Below, in pieces: positions 17,499-29,600 of a stretch of DNA of 64,000 nt. Made by a program: the position numbers and the translations under genes. How positions within the stretch are numbered: the stretch's first letter is position 1; each line of letters begins with the position of its first letter. The notes beneath the pieces are model-generated. The model was not told the DNA's origin. It did not search any database and was given only the letters and a program-made list of their open reading frames with translations. Source of the stretch: Vagococcus bubulae (lineage in GTDB: Bacteria > Bacillota > Bacilli > Lactobacillales > Vagococcaceae); NCBI RefSeq assembly GCF_003950315.1, contig NZ_NGJT01000002.1:62001-126000 (forward strand). Direction: 5' to 3'.

Positions 17499-17643
17499 GT
17501 CATACTCCTTTTTTGTAGTCGCTTGTTATTATACGATACTCCTATAAAAAGAACAAGAGTTCTCTTTATTTAGGATTGTTATTAATGTTTAAATAATCTA
17601 TCTTTTGTTATAATAATAAATGAGATAAAAAAGGGGTGATTAG

Positions 17644-18345
17644 ATGAGTTATGTAGAATTAAAAAATGTGTATAAACGTTATAAAATGGGAGATAATGTG
17701 ATTGTTGCTAACAATGATATTAGTTTCTCAATTGAAAAAGGAGAATTTGTTGTGATATTGGGGCCTAGTGGTGCTGGTAAATCGACAGTCTTAAATATTT
17801 TAGGCGGTATGGATAGTTGTGATGAGGGGCATGTCATTGTAGATGAAACAGATATTGCCACGTTTAATGCTAAGGAATTAACCAAGTATCGTCGTTTGGA
17901 CGTAGGATTTGTTTTTCAATTTTATAATTTAGTTCCCAACTTAACGGCTAAAGAAAATGTTGAGTTAGCATCACAAGTCTCACCAAATGCATTAGATGTT
18001 GACAGTGTGATTGAAATGGTTCAATTGGATCATCGTAAAGATAATTTTCCTGCCCAATTATCTGGTGGAGAACAGCAACGTGTAGCGATTGCAAGAGCGT
18101 TAGCTAAAAACCCTAAATTATTATTGTGCGATGAACCAACAGGAGCATTAGATTTTGAAACAGGAAAGCATGTGTTAGCAATTTTAGAAGAAACTTGTCG
18201 TAAATATGGCACAACCGTGATTGTGATTACACACAATTCAGAAATTGCAAAAATGGCTGATAGAGTAATCCGGATTAATGATGCTAGAGTGAGAAGTATT
18301 GAAAAAAATGAACATCCAGTAAAAGCCAGCGAGCTAGAATGGTAG
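17644..18345 (+). CDS. ABC transporter ATP-binding protein, MacB/LolD type
   Basis: 233 residues with AAAGGGGTGATTAG before the ATG. Walker A 'GPSGAGKST', Q-loop 'VFQFYNLVPNLTAKEN', signature 'LSGGEQQRVAIARAL', Walker B 'LLLCDEPTGALD', H-loop 'VIVITHNSEIA'. This subgroup pairs with FtsX-like permeases acting as mechanotransmitters rather than classical importers. The permease gene follows after 16 bases. A TATAAT at 17609-17614 may be its -10. Confidence 0.9.
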   Translation: MSYVELKNVYKRYKMGDNVIVANNDISFSIEKGEFVVILGPSGAGKSTVLNILGGMDSCDEGHVIVDETDIATFNAKELTKYRRLDVGFVFQFYNLVPNLTAKENVELASQVSPNALDVDSVIEMVQLDHRKDNFPAQLSGGEQQRVAIARALAKNPKLLLCDEPTGALDFETGKHVLAILEETCRKYGTTVIVITHNSEIAKMADRVIRINDARVRSIEKNEHPVKASELEW

Positions 18346-18361
18346 AGGGAGGTTCAGCTAA

Positions 18362-21112
18362 ATGAAAAAGAAAAAAGCATTATGGACATCTACTTTTCGA
18401 GAAATTTATCAATCTAAAGCGAGATTTATCTCAATCCTATTAATTATTATGTTAGGTGTTGGATTTTACGCGGGTATTAAAGCAACAGGCCCTGATATGT
18501 TAAATACAGCAGACACATATTATAAAGACTATAAGTTAATGGATACAAAACTTGTGTCAACGATAGGATTAGAAGACAAAGACATTGAATTAATCAAGGA
18601 AGACAAGACTGTCAAAACAGTTGAACCGTCATATAGTTTAGATGTTCTTACAAAAGAAAATAATCATGTCTTAAAATTAATGTCCTATGAATCTGGAAAA
18701 AATGAACTTAACAAACCAGTTCTTGTAAAAGGAAAATTGCCAGAAAAAGATAATGAAATTGCACTTGATACTCAAGTACAAGACAATCAATATTATAAAA
18801 TCGGCGATACATTAACGATTCAATTGGACGATAAGAAAAGTGTCTCACAAACTAGTTATAAAGTTGTTGGATTTGTGAATAGTCCTATGTATATAGATAA
18901 AGTTTCCAGAGGCTATACAACAGTTGGTAAAGGAACCATTGATTATTTTGGTTACATAAAAGAAGAAGTGTTTACGTTACCCGTTTACACAGAAGCTTAT
19001 ATTAAATATGTTAATACTGAAAAGACAGCAAGTTATAGTAAAGCTTATAATAACTACTATGATAAAGATGTCAAAAATTTAAAAAACACCTTAAAAAATC
19101 GTCCATCAGAACAGCTAGAAGCAATGAAAAAAGAAGCAAATGAGTCATTAGCTGAAGCTAAAACGCAGATAACTGATGGTGAGACACAATTAACAAATGG
19201 AAAAAAACAATTAGCTGAAAAAGAAAAAGAATTAAATGATAATAAACAGTTAATAGAAGCAGCAAAACAGCAAGGCTTACCTGTAGATGAAACACAGGAA
19301 AAAACATTACAAGAAGCTAGTAACACATTAAATGAGGAAAAGAAAAAAATAGAACAAGAAGAACAAAAATTAGTAGAATCAAAAGAAGAATTAGCAAAAA
19401 ATCAACAAGCCATTGATGACTTAAAGGCACCAACCTATCATTATTTTTCAAGAGAAGATAATCCTTCTTATGCAGAATTTCAAGACAATGCCGATCGGAT
19501 TTCTTCTATCGCCACAGTATTTCCGGTATTTTTCTTTATGATAGCTGCTCTTATCTCCTTAACAACCATGACACGTATGGTAGATGAAAAGCGTGGAGAG
19601 ATAGGAACACTAAAAGCCTTAGGTTATACAAATTGGGAAATTTCACAAAAGTATATTGTTTATTCTACAACAGCCAGTATTATCGGAAGTTTAATTGGAT
19701 TAGCGATAGGTTATCATTTGTTCCCAACAGTCATTTTTGATGCTTATGGCAGTATGTATAACTTGCCATCTGTGATTATTACCTATTATTCAAGTTATAC
19801 CATTCAATCAATTATAGTGGCTTTACTTTGCACATTATTAGCCTCACTTCTTGTATTAAGAGTCGATTTATTGAGCACTCCAGCTACATTGATGAGACCA
19901 AAAGCGCCTAAACCAGGTAAACGTATTTTATTAGAAAGAATATCGTGGTTATGGTCTAAATTTAGTTTTAATCAAAAAGTAACGGCTAGAAATCTATTTC
20001 GTTATAAACAACGTATGTTGATGACAGTCTTAGGAATAGCAGGCTGTACAGCAATGATTTTAACTGGATTTGGATTGAAAGATTCAATTGGTGATATTGT
20101 TAATCTTCAATTTAATAAAATATGGCATTATGATGCAACAGTAACCATTAATGAAGATAGTACAACGCAAGAAAAAGAAGATTATGAGAAAATAAAAGCA
20201 GATGATAGTCAAATTAAAACAAGTTTGAATCTATCGCAAAATAATATGACCGTTGTTAAAAAAGGATACACAAGTCGAGAAGTGACAGTCGATGTTCCTG
20301 AACAAGAAAAAAAATTATCAGAGTTTATTACATTTAATGACCGAAAATCTGGTGAAACATATACTTTATCTAATGATGGAGTTATTATTAACGAAAAGTT
20401 AGCAAACTTCTTTGATGTAAAATCTGGAGATGAGTTGACCATCAGAGATACGGACAATAAAGATGTGACGGTAAAAGTTCAAGAGGTTGTTGAAAATTAT
20501 GCCATGCATTTTGTGTATATGACACCAAGTTATTTTGAAAAAACATTTAATAAAAAACCAAATTATAATGTCGAATTACTAAAATTTGATAAGTCATTAA
20601 GTGACAAACAAGAAGATAATTTAGCTGATAAGTTAATGAAAAGTAATTATGCTGCAAATGTCTCCTTTACTAGTCAAATAGGTAAAACGATGGATGATAC
20701 GATGTCTAGTTTAAATATAGTGGTATGGGTATTAATAATTTCAGCAGCGTTACTTGCGTTTGTCGTGTTGTATAATCTAACCAATATTAATATATCTGAA
20801 CGTATACGTGAATTATCTACTATTAAAGTATTAGGATTTTACGATAGAGAAGTGACCATGTATGTGTATAGAGAAAATAATATCTTAACTGTTTTAGGGA
20901 TTTTACTAGGATTTGTATTAGGGGTCCTTTTACACGGTTATGTTCTTAAAACAGCAGAAATTGATATGATGATGTTTCCAACAACCATTCATCCAATTAG
21001 TTATGTGTACTCAGCATTACTAACGATTCTATTTTCATTTATTGTCATGTTAATTATGCATCGAAAATTAAAACATGTGGATATGATTGAAGCACTAAAA
21101 TCAACTGAATAA
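18362..21112 (+). CDS. Large FtsX-type ABC transporter permease with extracellular coiled coil
   Basis: 916 residues with GAGGGAGGTTCAGCTA before the ATG. Topology: one N-terminal helix (about 20-38), a large extracellular domain (about 40-375), three helices forming the first FtsX domain (about 380-505, containing 'MVDEKRGEIGTLKALGYTNWEI'), a further helix near 560, a second extracellular domain (about 575-780), and a second FtsX domain to the C-terminus ('ISERIRELSTIKVLGFYDREVTMYV'). Residues about 260-355 form a long Glu/Lys/Gln coiled coil outside the membrane. Similar pairs act in peptide resistance or envelope stress. No two-component system is adjacent, so the substrate is unknown. Confidence 0.85.
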   Translation: MKKKKALWTSTFREIYQSKARFISILLIIMLGVGFYAGIKATGPDMLNTADTYYKDYKLMDTKLVSTIGLEDKDIELIKEDKTVKTVEPSYSLDVLTKENNHVLKLMSYESGKNELNKPVLVKGKLPEKDNEIALDTQVQDNQYYKIGDTLTIQLDDKKSVSQTSYKVVGFVNSPMYIDKVSRGYTTVGKGTIDYFGYIKEEVFTLPVYTEAYIKYVNTEKTASYSKAYNNYYDKDVKNLKNTLKNRPSEQLEAMKKEANESLAEAKTQITDGETQLTNGKKQLAEKEKELNDNKQLIEAAKQQGLPVDETQEKTLQEASNTLNEEKKKIEQEEQKLVESKEELAKNQQAIDDLKAPTYHYFSREDNPSYAEFQDNADRISSIATVFPVFFFMIAALISLTTMTRMVDEKRGEIGTLKALGYTNWEISQKYIVYSTTASIIGSLIGLAIGYHLFPTVIFDAYGSMYNLPSVIITYYSSYTIQSIIVALLCTLLASLLVLRVDLLSTPATLMRPKAPKPGKRILLERISWLWSKFSFNQKVTARNLFRYKQRMLMTVLGIAGCTAMILTGFGLKDSIGDIVNLQFNKIWHYDATVTINEDSTTQEKEDYEKIKADDSQIKTSLNLSQNNMTVVKKGYTSREVTVDVPEQEKKLSEFITFNDRKSGETYTLSNDGVIINEKLANFFDVKSGDELTIRDTDNKDVTVKVQEVVENYAMHFVYMTPSYFEKTFNKKPNYNVELLKFDKSLSDKQEDNLADKLMKSNYAANVSFTSQIGKTMDDTMSSLNIVVWVLIISAALLAFVVLYNLTNINISERIRELSTIKVLGFYDREVTMYVYRENNILTVLGILLGFVLGVLLHGYVLKTAEIDMMMFPTTIHPISYVYSALLTILFSFIVMLIMHRKLKHVDMIEALKSTE

Positions 21113-21118
21113 TCTTTT

Positions 21119-21151
21119 TAGACAAAGGAGGAAAGTCCTTTGTCTTTTTTA
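21119..21151 (+). terminator. Rho-independent terminator
   Basis: GACAAAGGA / TCCTTTGTC stem with a GGAAAG loop, then T6. Confidence 0.9.
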
Positions 21152-21253
21152 TACCATTTTCGAATATCGGTTGGAAAATATACGATTTTTCTGTTGTTTT
21201 GATTGAAATATTGGTAAACTAATTATAATAAGGTGGGAAGGAGAGTGGGAGAG

Positions 21254-21772
21254 ATGTTTGGAATACAATCAATTGAACAAGTGTACTTTTATATTTTAAT
21301 ATTTTGTACTATTTTATCTGTTGTTTTATTTTTAGTTGGTGACATCTTACAGTTTGATGGGCCAATTGATCCAGTATTAATTGTACCTTGGATTGCATTT
21401 GTTTCGCTTTTTGGCTATCTAGGGGAAACGCTATCATCATTAGGTAGTGGCTGGGTATTAATTATCGCCATTTTGCTATCATCAGTTATTGTATTTTTAT
21501 TAAACTTTTACATATTAATTCCTCTAAAAAATTCTGAATCAACCCTATCTGTATCAGAAAAAACATTAGAAGGAAGAGTGGCAACCGTCATTACGCCAAT
21601 ACCTGTTAAGGGAATGGGAGAAATTACCATTAGTAATGTTACAGGTACGATGAGTCGTCCTGCGGCATTTTATAAGGAACAGGAAACACCAATTAATAAG
21701 GGTGAAGAAGTTCTTATTATCGAAATTAGGGAAAGAGTATGTTATGTAGTACCATATGTTGAAAATTTTTAA
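21254..21772 (+). CDS. NfeD-family membrane protein (YuaF-like)
   Basis: 172 residues. ATG at 21254 is chosen, with AAGGAG ten bases upstream; TTG/GTG codons further up are in frame but badly spaced. Three hydrophobic helices (about 10-30, 42-60, 67-90) are followed by a soluble OB-fold domain from about 105 ('LEGRVATVITPIPVKGMGEITISNVTGTMSRPA' and 'INKGEEVLIIEIRERVCYVVPY'), typical of NfeD proteins. These are nearly always next to a flotillin, as here (19 bases), and help build membrane microdomains. A TTGAAA with TATAAT 15 bases further on lies upstream (21203-21229). Confidence 0.88.
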   Translation: MFGIQSIEQVYFYILIFCTILSVVLFLVGDILQFDGPIDPVLIVPWIAFVSLFGYLGETLSSLGSGWVLIIAILLSSVIVFLLNFYILIPLKNSESTLSVSEKTLEGRVATVITPIPVKGMGEITISNVTGTMSRPAAFYKEQETPINKGEEVLIIEIRERVCYVVPYVENF

Positions 21773-21791
21773 AATAAAAGGAGAAATGTAA

Positions 21792-23222
21792 ATGAATTTA
21801 GGGATTATTGCGATTGGACTTGTTGTGTTTATACTGATTATGCTATTGATTGTATTTGTATCCAAATATCAAACAGCTAAACCAGATGAGGCATTGATTA
21901 TTAGTGGGAGCTATTTGGGAAATAAAAATGTTCATGCAGATAATGAAGGCAATCGTTTGAAAATTGTTCGTGGTGGAGGAGCATTTGTTTTGCCAGTGTT
22001 TCAACGAAGCAATCGTTTAAGCTTACTATCTAGTAAATTAGATGTGTCAACACCTGATGTTTATACAGAGCAAGGTGTGCCAGTTATGGCTGATGGAACA
22101 TCAATTATTAAAATCGGATCATCTGTCGAAGAAATCGCGACAGCAGCAGAACAGTTTTTAGGTAAAACACGTGAAGAATTAGAAAATGAAGCACGCGAAG
22201 TATTAGAAGGTCATTTACGTTCGATATTAGGATCAATGACAGTGGAAGAAATTTATCAAAATAGAGATAAGTTTTCGCAAAGTGTACAAGAAGTTGCCAG
22301 TGTAGATTTGGCAAAAATGGGATTAGTGATTGTGTCCTTTACTATTAAAGAAGTTCGTGATAAAAATGGCTACCTTGATTCATTAGGTAAACCGCGTATC
22401 GCTCAAGTTAAACGAGATGCAGAGATTGCCGAAGCAGAAGCAAGCAAAGAAACACGTATTAAAAAAGCTCAAGCAGAAAAAGAGTCACAAGAAGCTGAGT
22501 TACAACGTCAGACAGAAATTGCTGAAGCAACGAAAGAAAAAGAATTAAAATTAGCAGCTTACAAGCAAGAACAAGATATTGCTAAAGCCAAAGCCGATCA
22601 AGCTTATAACTTAGAAAGTGCCAAAGCACAACAACACGTTATCGAGCAAGAGATGGAAGTTAAAGTCATTGAGCGTCAAAAACAAATTGAATTAGAAGAA
22701 AAAGAAATTCAACGTCGTGAACGTCAATATGATTCTGAAGTGAAGAAAAAAGCGGACGCAGATCGCTATGCTAAAGAACAAGAAGCATTAGCTGAAAAAG
22801 CAACAGAAGTAGCTGAAGCTGAAGCACAACAATTTAAAATTGAGGCAATGGCTAAAGCGAATGCCACTCAACTTAGAATGGAAGGTCAAGCTGAAGCAGA
22901 TGCTATTCTAGCAATTGGTGAGGCCGAAGCGAAAGCGAAAGAACAAATTGCCGAAGCTTTTAAACAATATGGTGAAGCAGCTGTTATGAGTATGATTATT
23001 GAAATCTTACCAGAATTAGTGAAACAAGCAGCACAGCCATTAGGAAATATTGAGAAAATTTCTGTTGTCGATACAGGACAAGGTGGAGAAAATAGTGGAG
23101 CAAATCGTGTAACCAATTATGCAACGAATTTACTTGCTTCTACACAAGAAACATTAAAAGAGACAACAGGTTTAAATGTTAAGGATATGTTAGAATCATT
23201 TGTCGCAAAAAAAAGTGAATAA
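21792..23222 (+). CDS. floT: Flotillin (YuaG/FloT-like)
   Basis: 476 residues with AAAAGGAGAAATGTA before the ATG. One N-terminal hairpin/helix (about 3-23) anchors it to the membrane, then an SPFH domain (about 28-205: 'SGSYLGNKNVHADNEGNRLKIVRGGGAFVLPV' and 'LEGHLRSILGSMTVEEIYQNRDKF'). A long Ala/Glu/Lys coiled coil (about 210-385) carries EA repeats, then a C-terminal oligomerisation region. Flotillins organise functional membrane microdomains. Co-transcribed with the NfeD gene. Confidence 0.93.
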   Translation: MNLGIIAIGLVVFILIMLLIVFVSKYQTAKPDEALIISGSYLGNKNVHADNEGNRLKIVRGGGAFVLPVFQRSNRLSLLSSKLDVSTPDVYTEQGVPVMADGTSIIKIGSSVEEIATAAEQFLGKTREELENEAREVLEGHLRSILGSMTVEEIYQNRDKFSQSVQEVASVDLAKMGLVIVSFTIKEVRDKNGYLDSLGKPRIAQVKRDAEIAEAEASKETRIKKAQAEKESQEAELQRQTEIAEATKEKELKLAAYKQEQDIAKAKADQAYNLESAKAQQHVIEQEMEVKVIERQKQIELEEKEIQRRERQYDSEVKKKADADRYAKEQEALAEKATEVAEAEAQQFKIEAMAKANATQLRMEGQAEADAILAIGEAEAKAKEQIAEAFKQYGEAAVMSMIIEILPELVKQAAQPLGNIEKISVVDTGQGGENSGANRVTNYATNLLASTQETLKETTGLNVKDMLESFVAKKSE

Positions 23223-23230
23223 AATCAAAA

Positions 23231-23264
23231 AACTCCCTTAGGTATTTTTGCTAAGGGTTTTTTT
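23231..23264 (+). terminator. Rho-independent terminator of the nfeD-flotillin operon
   Basis: CCCTTAG / CTAAGGG stem with loop GTATTTTTG, followed by T7. Confidence 0.9.
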
Positions 23265-23654
23265 GATTATATAGCGAATTATTATATATTATTTTTAGTT
23301 AATTCACTATTTTTTTGCTTGATGTTTTTTTAAAAGTGCATTTATTGAGTGCTTTTATAATGATTATTAGATTATATAAAAATTAGTTAGAATGAAATGA
23401 CTTTTATAAATTTATTAAGCAAGTAAGTCTTTAAATATCTAATAAAATAAAAAATAACAAATATAATAAGCGATAATTACTATTTATCAACGATTATTTT
23501 TTTTAATAATTTCCTCATACTAGAATCTTTGTGAAAAAAATATTAATATTTAGGTCTATTTTTACCTATAAACATGAAATTATTGGTCTAGAGAGATGCT
23601 CTGATATCCCTATAATTAGATTTACTAAGTAAAGTTTTTGAGGGAGAGGGAAAC
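23265..23654 (+). promoter_or_regulatory. 390-base AT-rich region upstream of the giant adhesin; dre-like half-site
   Basis: No coding frame. The stretch is strongly AT-rich with runs of A and T. At 23582-23597, ATTGGTCTAGAGAGAT matches the palindrome ATTGGTCTAGACCAAT at 13 of 16 positions with a perfect left half, complementary to the right-half match ahead of nagA. The adhesin's ribosome site (GAGGGAGAGGG) ends the region. I see no convincing -35/-10 pair. Confidence 0.35.
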
Positions 23655-26600
23655 ATGAAATTATTAAAAGAAAAACAATTTGGTTTTTGGTTGAGCTTGA
23701 TTTTGATCATACCATATTTTTTACAACCAGTTGTAGCAGTTGCTGAAGGCTTGTCGGAAAGTATAAATGAAACAGAAATTAGTTTAAAGGACTTTAAATT
23801 TGACACCTCTGATAAGTCAACTGTTTCAAAACTATCATTTAATGTGAATAAAGAGAGTGAAACAAAGGAAGAGTTTTTAATTAAAAGCTCTGAACCGTTA
23901 AAACAAGTCACAACAGTTAATAGTGATGAAAGTATGTCAACAGAAGTAGTTAAAGAAGGTTTTAAATTAACACTGTCTAGTAAAAATAAAAGTTTATTGG
24001 ATTTTCAATTAGAAACAGTAAATGAGAATGTTGATACATGGAATGTTACTTTACCAAATGGGGAAACAAAAGAAATTCATAAAGAAAAAACTGAAGCATT
24101 GCCTCAAATAGAAGAAGGATCAAAAGAGGATAAGCCTTCTGAAAATGATTTAGGTAAAACGATTAACCCAGAAATAAAAACACCGGAAGAAAGACAGTCT
24201 GGTGATGTTAAACCCTTATTAGATGAGCTAAATGAAGGGAAATCTTTAATTGAATCATTGTCTGTGACACTTGATGGCAAACAACCGCTTCCCCCTGAGG
24301 GTATTAAAGTAGACCAACCATTGAGATTAGCGATTAAATGGGCGATACCTGAAAAAATCGCACAAGAAATGTTACCAGGTGATTTCTACGAGTTTAAATT
24401 ACCAGAGCAAGTGCAAGTAACACCTAGAACAGGAAATTTATCAGGACAAGATGGTGTGGTTTTTGGAACATATAAATTAACATCCGATGGAACGGTTCGT
24501 TTTGAATTTAATGAAGAAATCTCTAAACATGGTTTTATTGAAGGAGAATTTATTCATAACCAACAGTTAAAAAATATTACTAAACCAGGTAAAGTGGAAA
24601 TTCGTTTGCCACAAGAACAAGGAGTACCACCAGTTGAAGTCTTAGTAAAATCTAATACAGATAGTGTCATTGAAAAAAGTGGACAAGTTGATAAACAATG
24701 GGGAGCCAATAATATTGATTGGACGATTGATATCAATAAGTCTTTATCAGAATTAAAAAATGTCAAAGTAGAAGATATTTTACCTGTTGGATTATCAAAA
24801 GAATCAATTAGTGTGGTTCCAATTGATGTGACGCTTGATGGTGAAGTGAGCGGAGAGAGTGGACCAACATTAGTAGAAAATGTTGATTATGAAGTAAAAC
24901 AAAATACGGTTATCTTTTTAAAAGATGTGACACAAGCTTATCGCATTAAGTTAAAATCAAAGATTGGTGTTGAAGCCAAAACACCTAAAGAGAATGAAGA
25001 TAGCGTATATTTTACAAATAAAGCTATTTTACATATTGGAGACAAACAAAAAGAAACGTCAGCAACAGTAGAAGCACACTATTATAAAAATTTAACCAAA
25101 AGTGGTCCATACCGTCAGGATAAAGGTGGACAAATTTATGAATGGGAAGTAAAAGCAAATTATCTTGAAAATGAAATGAAAACCGGAACAAAAATTCAGG
25201 ATAGGTATAAATTGCCTAAAGATGCAACCTATACAATGGGACTTGTTCCAAATAGTGTAAAAGTACAAATTGTAACATTTGATGAATCTGGAAACGAACA
25301 ATATGAAGAAAAAGAACTTCCTTCTGATAGTTATAAAATAGTTGATAAAAAAGAAGATGGATTTGATATTGAATTAATAAAAGATATTAAATCTGCTATA
25401 AAAATTACGTATTTAACAAAAGTTAACGGATATGTTTCAGGTTACGAAAAGTTAGGTAACGATGTAGCGATTGATGGTGAGTACACAAATGGCAGTGCAG
25501 GATATACCGAAAATCAAAACTTAGTTAAATGGTATGATAAGGTCAATTACGAGGATAAAACGATTGGTTGGATACTAGATGTAAACAGAGCACAATACAA
25601 CATGATTGATTGGGTTTTAACAGACAAAATGTCACCGGGACAAACACTGATAGAAGATAGTTTGATTGTTCAATCTATTGGAGAAAAAGAACTTGTTGTT
25701 AATAAAGATTATAAAGTCGAAGTTGATGGCCAGCAGTTTAAAGTAATCTTTTTAGGTGATTTGGCTAAAGGAACGGATAAAGCTTATCGAATTACGTATA
25801 AAACAAGTTTTGATATAGAAAAGATTGATCAAGGCCATGGAAAAGAAGATGAAAATAACTTTTGGAATGAATCTTCTCATGATTGGACGGATAAATCAGG
25901 TAAGAAACAACATGCAGATACTGGAAAAATAGAAGCTGATTTAGAAAATCATTTTAAATATAATGGTTCTAAACATGTTAGTTATAAAATGAAAGATAAA
26001 GCATATGATTGGGTAGTTGATGTCAATGTAAATCGTCATAAATTAGTAGATGCTGTAGTTGAAGACGTAATAAAAGGTCAACATGAATTAATTGAAGACA
26101 GTATCAAGATTTATGAGTTAACTGTTTACTCAAACAGTGTAACGGATAAAGAAACTGATGTGACATCAAGTGTGATTCACAAAGTTATGCAAGATGGTGA
26201 AAATAAAAAAATACGAATTGAATTACCAAAGGATAGTACTAAAGCTTATCGTATTGAATATCGAACAAGTCATGAGGGGAAACTTGTAAAAAAAGAAACC
26301 GTATCAAACAAAGCCGTATTTGAAAATAATCATGTGAAGCATGAACTCTCAGCTGAAACTCAGCCATTCTTTGCAGGTGAAACCATTCAAAAAACAGGTA
26401 AAGTTAATCCAGAAAATGGCAATGAAATACTATGGGATGCGTTAATTAATCCATCTCAATCGCATTTAGAAAATGTTGTTATTACAGATAAACCATCTTC
26501 TAATCAAGTATTAGATAAACAGGCTATAAAATTATATTCGACTGTCGTTGGGAACGATGAAAATGATGACAGTATAACACAAGATAAAGAATTGACTGCT

Positions 26601-29600
26601 GGTAAAGATTTTGAAGTTGATATTACATCCAATGATTTAACTGGAGAACAAGTATTAACAGTGAAATTAATAGGCGATTTAGCTAAAATTGACACATCAT
26701 ATATGTTAAGGTACGTGACAACGTTAAATAATACAACGGATAAATCAAATGTAGAGGTATTTAATAGCATTAAATTAAATGCAGATCATGTTGAAAGTAT
26801 GAATACAGAAACGTCTTCTACTTTTATGGTTGTGGATAATGAGGCAACAGCTACGGGTAAAGCGGGTAAAATTCGTATTAGTAAATATTCTTCGTTTGAT
26901 AATAAACCGCTTGAAGGAGCCCATTTTGAGATTTGGAAAACCAATCGTAATAAAGAGAAGAAACAATTATTACGTTCTGGAGTGACTAATAAAGAAGGAC
27001 AATGGGATTTTGGAAATATTCGTCCAGGCAGTTACTTATTAGTTGAAACAAAAGCACCAGATAATTTCTTGATTAGTCCAGAATTAAAAAATGGTCGATT
27101 AATTGAGGTTAAAGCACAAGAAAATATAACCGATATTCAAGAGTTTAAAGCAACAAATGATCCGAATGAGATTATCGTGACCAAGCAATCAGCAGATGGT
27201 CAAAAACTTTCAGGTGCAACGTTTAATTTATTAGATGAATCAAAACAATTGGTATTAAATGACACGCCACTTGTCTCTAATGAGGAAGGTGTGATTCGTT
27301 TAAGTCAACTGAAAGAAGGAACTTACTACCTAAAAGAAATATCTGCACCAAATGGGTATATCAGAAATGATGAATTATTACCAATTCATGTAACAAAAGA
27401 AAAAAGCACGCCATTAACATTTACTAATTATCAAGGTAGTGTGTCATTTGATAAAATAGATGGTCAAACAAATCAAGCACTATCAGGTGCAACGTTTGAT
27501 ATTTTGTCACTAGATAAACCTGAATTATCCATTAAAGGTATCACGGGTGATGATAAGGGCCACTTTACTGTCAGCCATTTAGCACCAGGAAACTATAAAT
27601 TAGTCGAAACAAAAGCACCAAATGGCTATGTATTAAATACAGAAGGTGTTACATTTAGTATTCCAGAACATGCAATAAATGAACCTGCAGCATTAGAGTT
27701 AGGTCAAATCAAGAACGTACAAGGAACGGCTAAATTTAATAAAGTATCTGAAGAGGGTAAAGGGTTATCAGGTGCGGTATTTAAATTAACTGATAAAGCA
27801 ACACAAACAGTAATAAAAGAAGAATTACAAGGTAATGAAAAAGGTGAATTTGAAATAAAAGGTTTAGCACCAGGGGAGTATCTTTTAGAAGAAATCATGG
27901 CGCCAACAGGTTACATTAGAAACACAGAAATAAAAACTTTTTCGATTGATAATAAGGGCAATGGAGAAGTTGAAACAGTCGATATTGGAAGTATCGTGAA
28001 TTACAAAGGTAAAATAAATTTTGACAAAGTGAAGGAAGATGGCAATTCTTTATTAGGAGCTAAATTCCAAATTATTAATCAAGAAACAAAAGAAGTTGTG
28101 GTAAAAGAGATTCAATCAGATGATAAAGGTCATTATATGGTGGATGGATTAGCACCTGGAAATTATGAGTTAGAAGAAACTCACGCACCAGTTGGTTATA
28201 TCCGTAACAAAGATAATGTTGCCTTTACTATTCCAACAGAAGTTAGTGGAAAACCTGAAGAAACTCAATTATCTAATGTAGTGAACTATCAAGGGGATGT
28301 TCACTTCAAAAAAGTGGATGAAACCAATCAATTATTAAATCATGCCGAATTTAAATTAAGTGACAAACAATCAGGAAAAGTTATTAAAAAAGATGTAACA
28401 GAAGTATCACCAGGTGAGTTTGCCATTAGTGGATTAGCTCCTGGAGAGTATGTATTAGAGGAAACAAACGCACCAGAGGGGTATATTTTAAACACAGAAG
28501 TGTCTGAATTTACGATTCAAAAAGATGAATCTGGCAAACCCACTCGTATTGAGTTAAAAGATTTTGTAAACTATCAAGGTAGTGTGTCGTTTAAGAAAAC
28601 AACTGAAACAGGTGAATTATTATCAGGAGCAATCTTTTCTTTAAGAGATGCTAAAACAAAACATATCATTCAAGAAAATATTAAAGAAACAACTACAGGT
28701 GAATTTGTTATTAGTCATTTAGCACCAAATGATTATGAATTAGTCGAAACAAACGCACCAGAGGGTTATATCTTAAATACAAAACCTATTTCTTTTTCTA
28801 TCAAAGAGAAACAGCAAGGAAAACCAAGTACGCTAGTATTAGATGATGTTGTTAATTATCAAGGTAGTGTGTCATTTAATAAGGTGGATGATAAAGGCAA
28901 TTCATTGTCAGGTGCTGAATTTAAAATAGTGAATAAAGATTCCGGTCAAGTTATACAGGAATCACTAAAAGAAGTCTCACCAGGTGAATTCAAATTAGAT
29001 CATTTAGCACCAGGTACTTATTCTTTAGAAGAAGTTGTTGCGCCAACAGGTTATATTAAAAATACTCAAGTTATTGAATTTACAATTGATAAAGAGCAAG
29101 AAGGAACACCTCAAACAATTAAATTAGACTCATTTACAAATTATCAAGGTAGTTTATTGATTAAAAAAATGAATGAAGATGGGCGTTTACTGTCTGATGC
29201 GGTATTTGAATTAAGTCGAGTAGTTGATGGAAACAATCAAGTAGTCGCAACAGATTTAACAACAAATTTACTGGGAGAAGTGGCAGTGAATCACTTAATT
29301 CCTGGAGAGTATGTTGTAAGAGAAATAAAAGCACCATTAGGCTATAAAATTAATACCCAAGAATTTACTTTCAAAATTGAAGAAAATTATTTAGGGCAAC
29401 CGGAACAATCAGTTATTTCTGTTACGGATTATCAAGGAAGTATTCAAATAACAAAAACAAATAAAGAAAACCAATCTTTAGCAGATGCCACATTTGCTAT
29501 TAGAGATGCCGTTTCTCATAAAGTAGTGAAAGATCATCTTACAACAGATAGTACAGGTAAGGTTATAGTAGGTGAGTTAATTCCTGGGACATATGAATTA

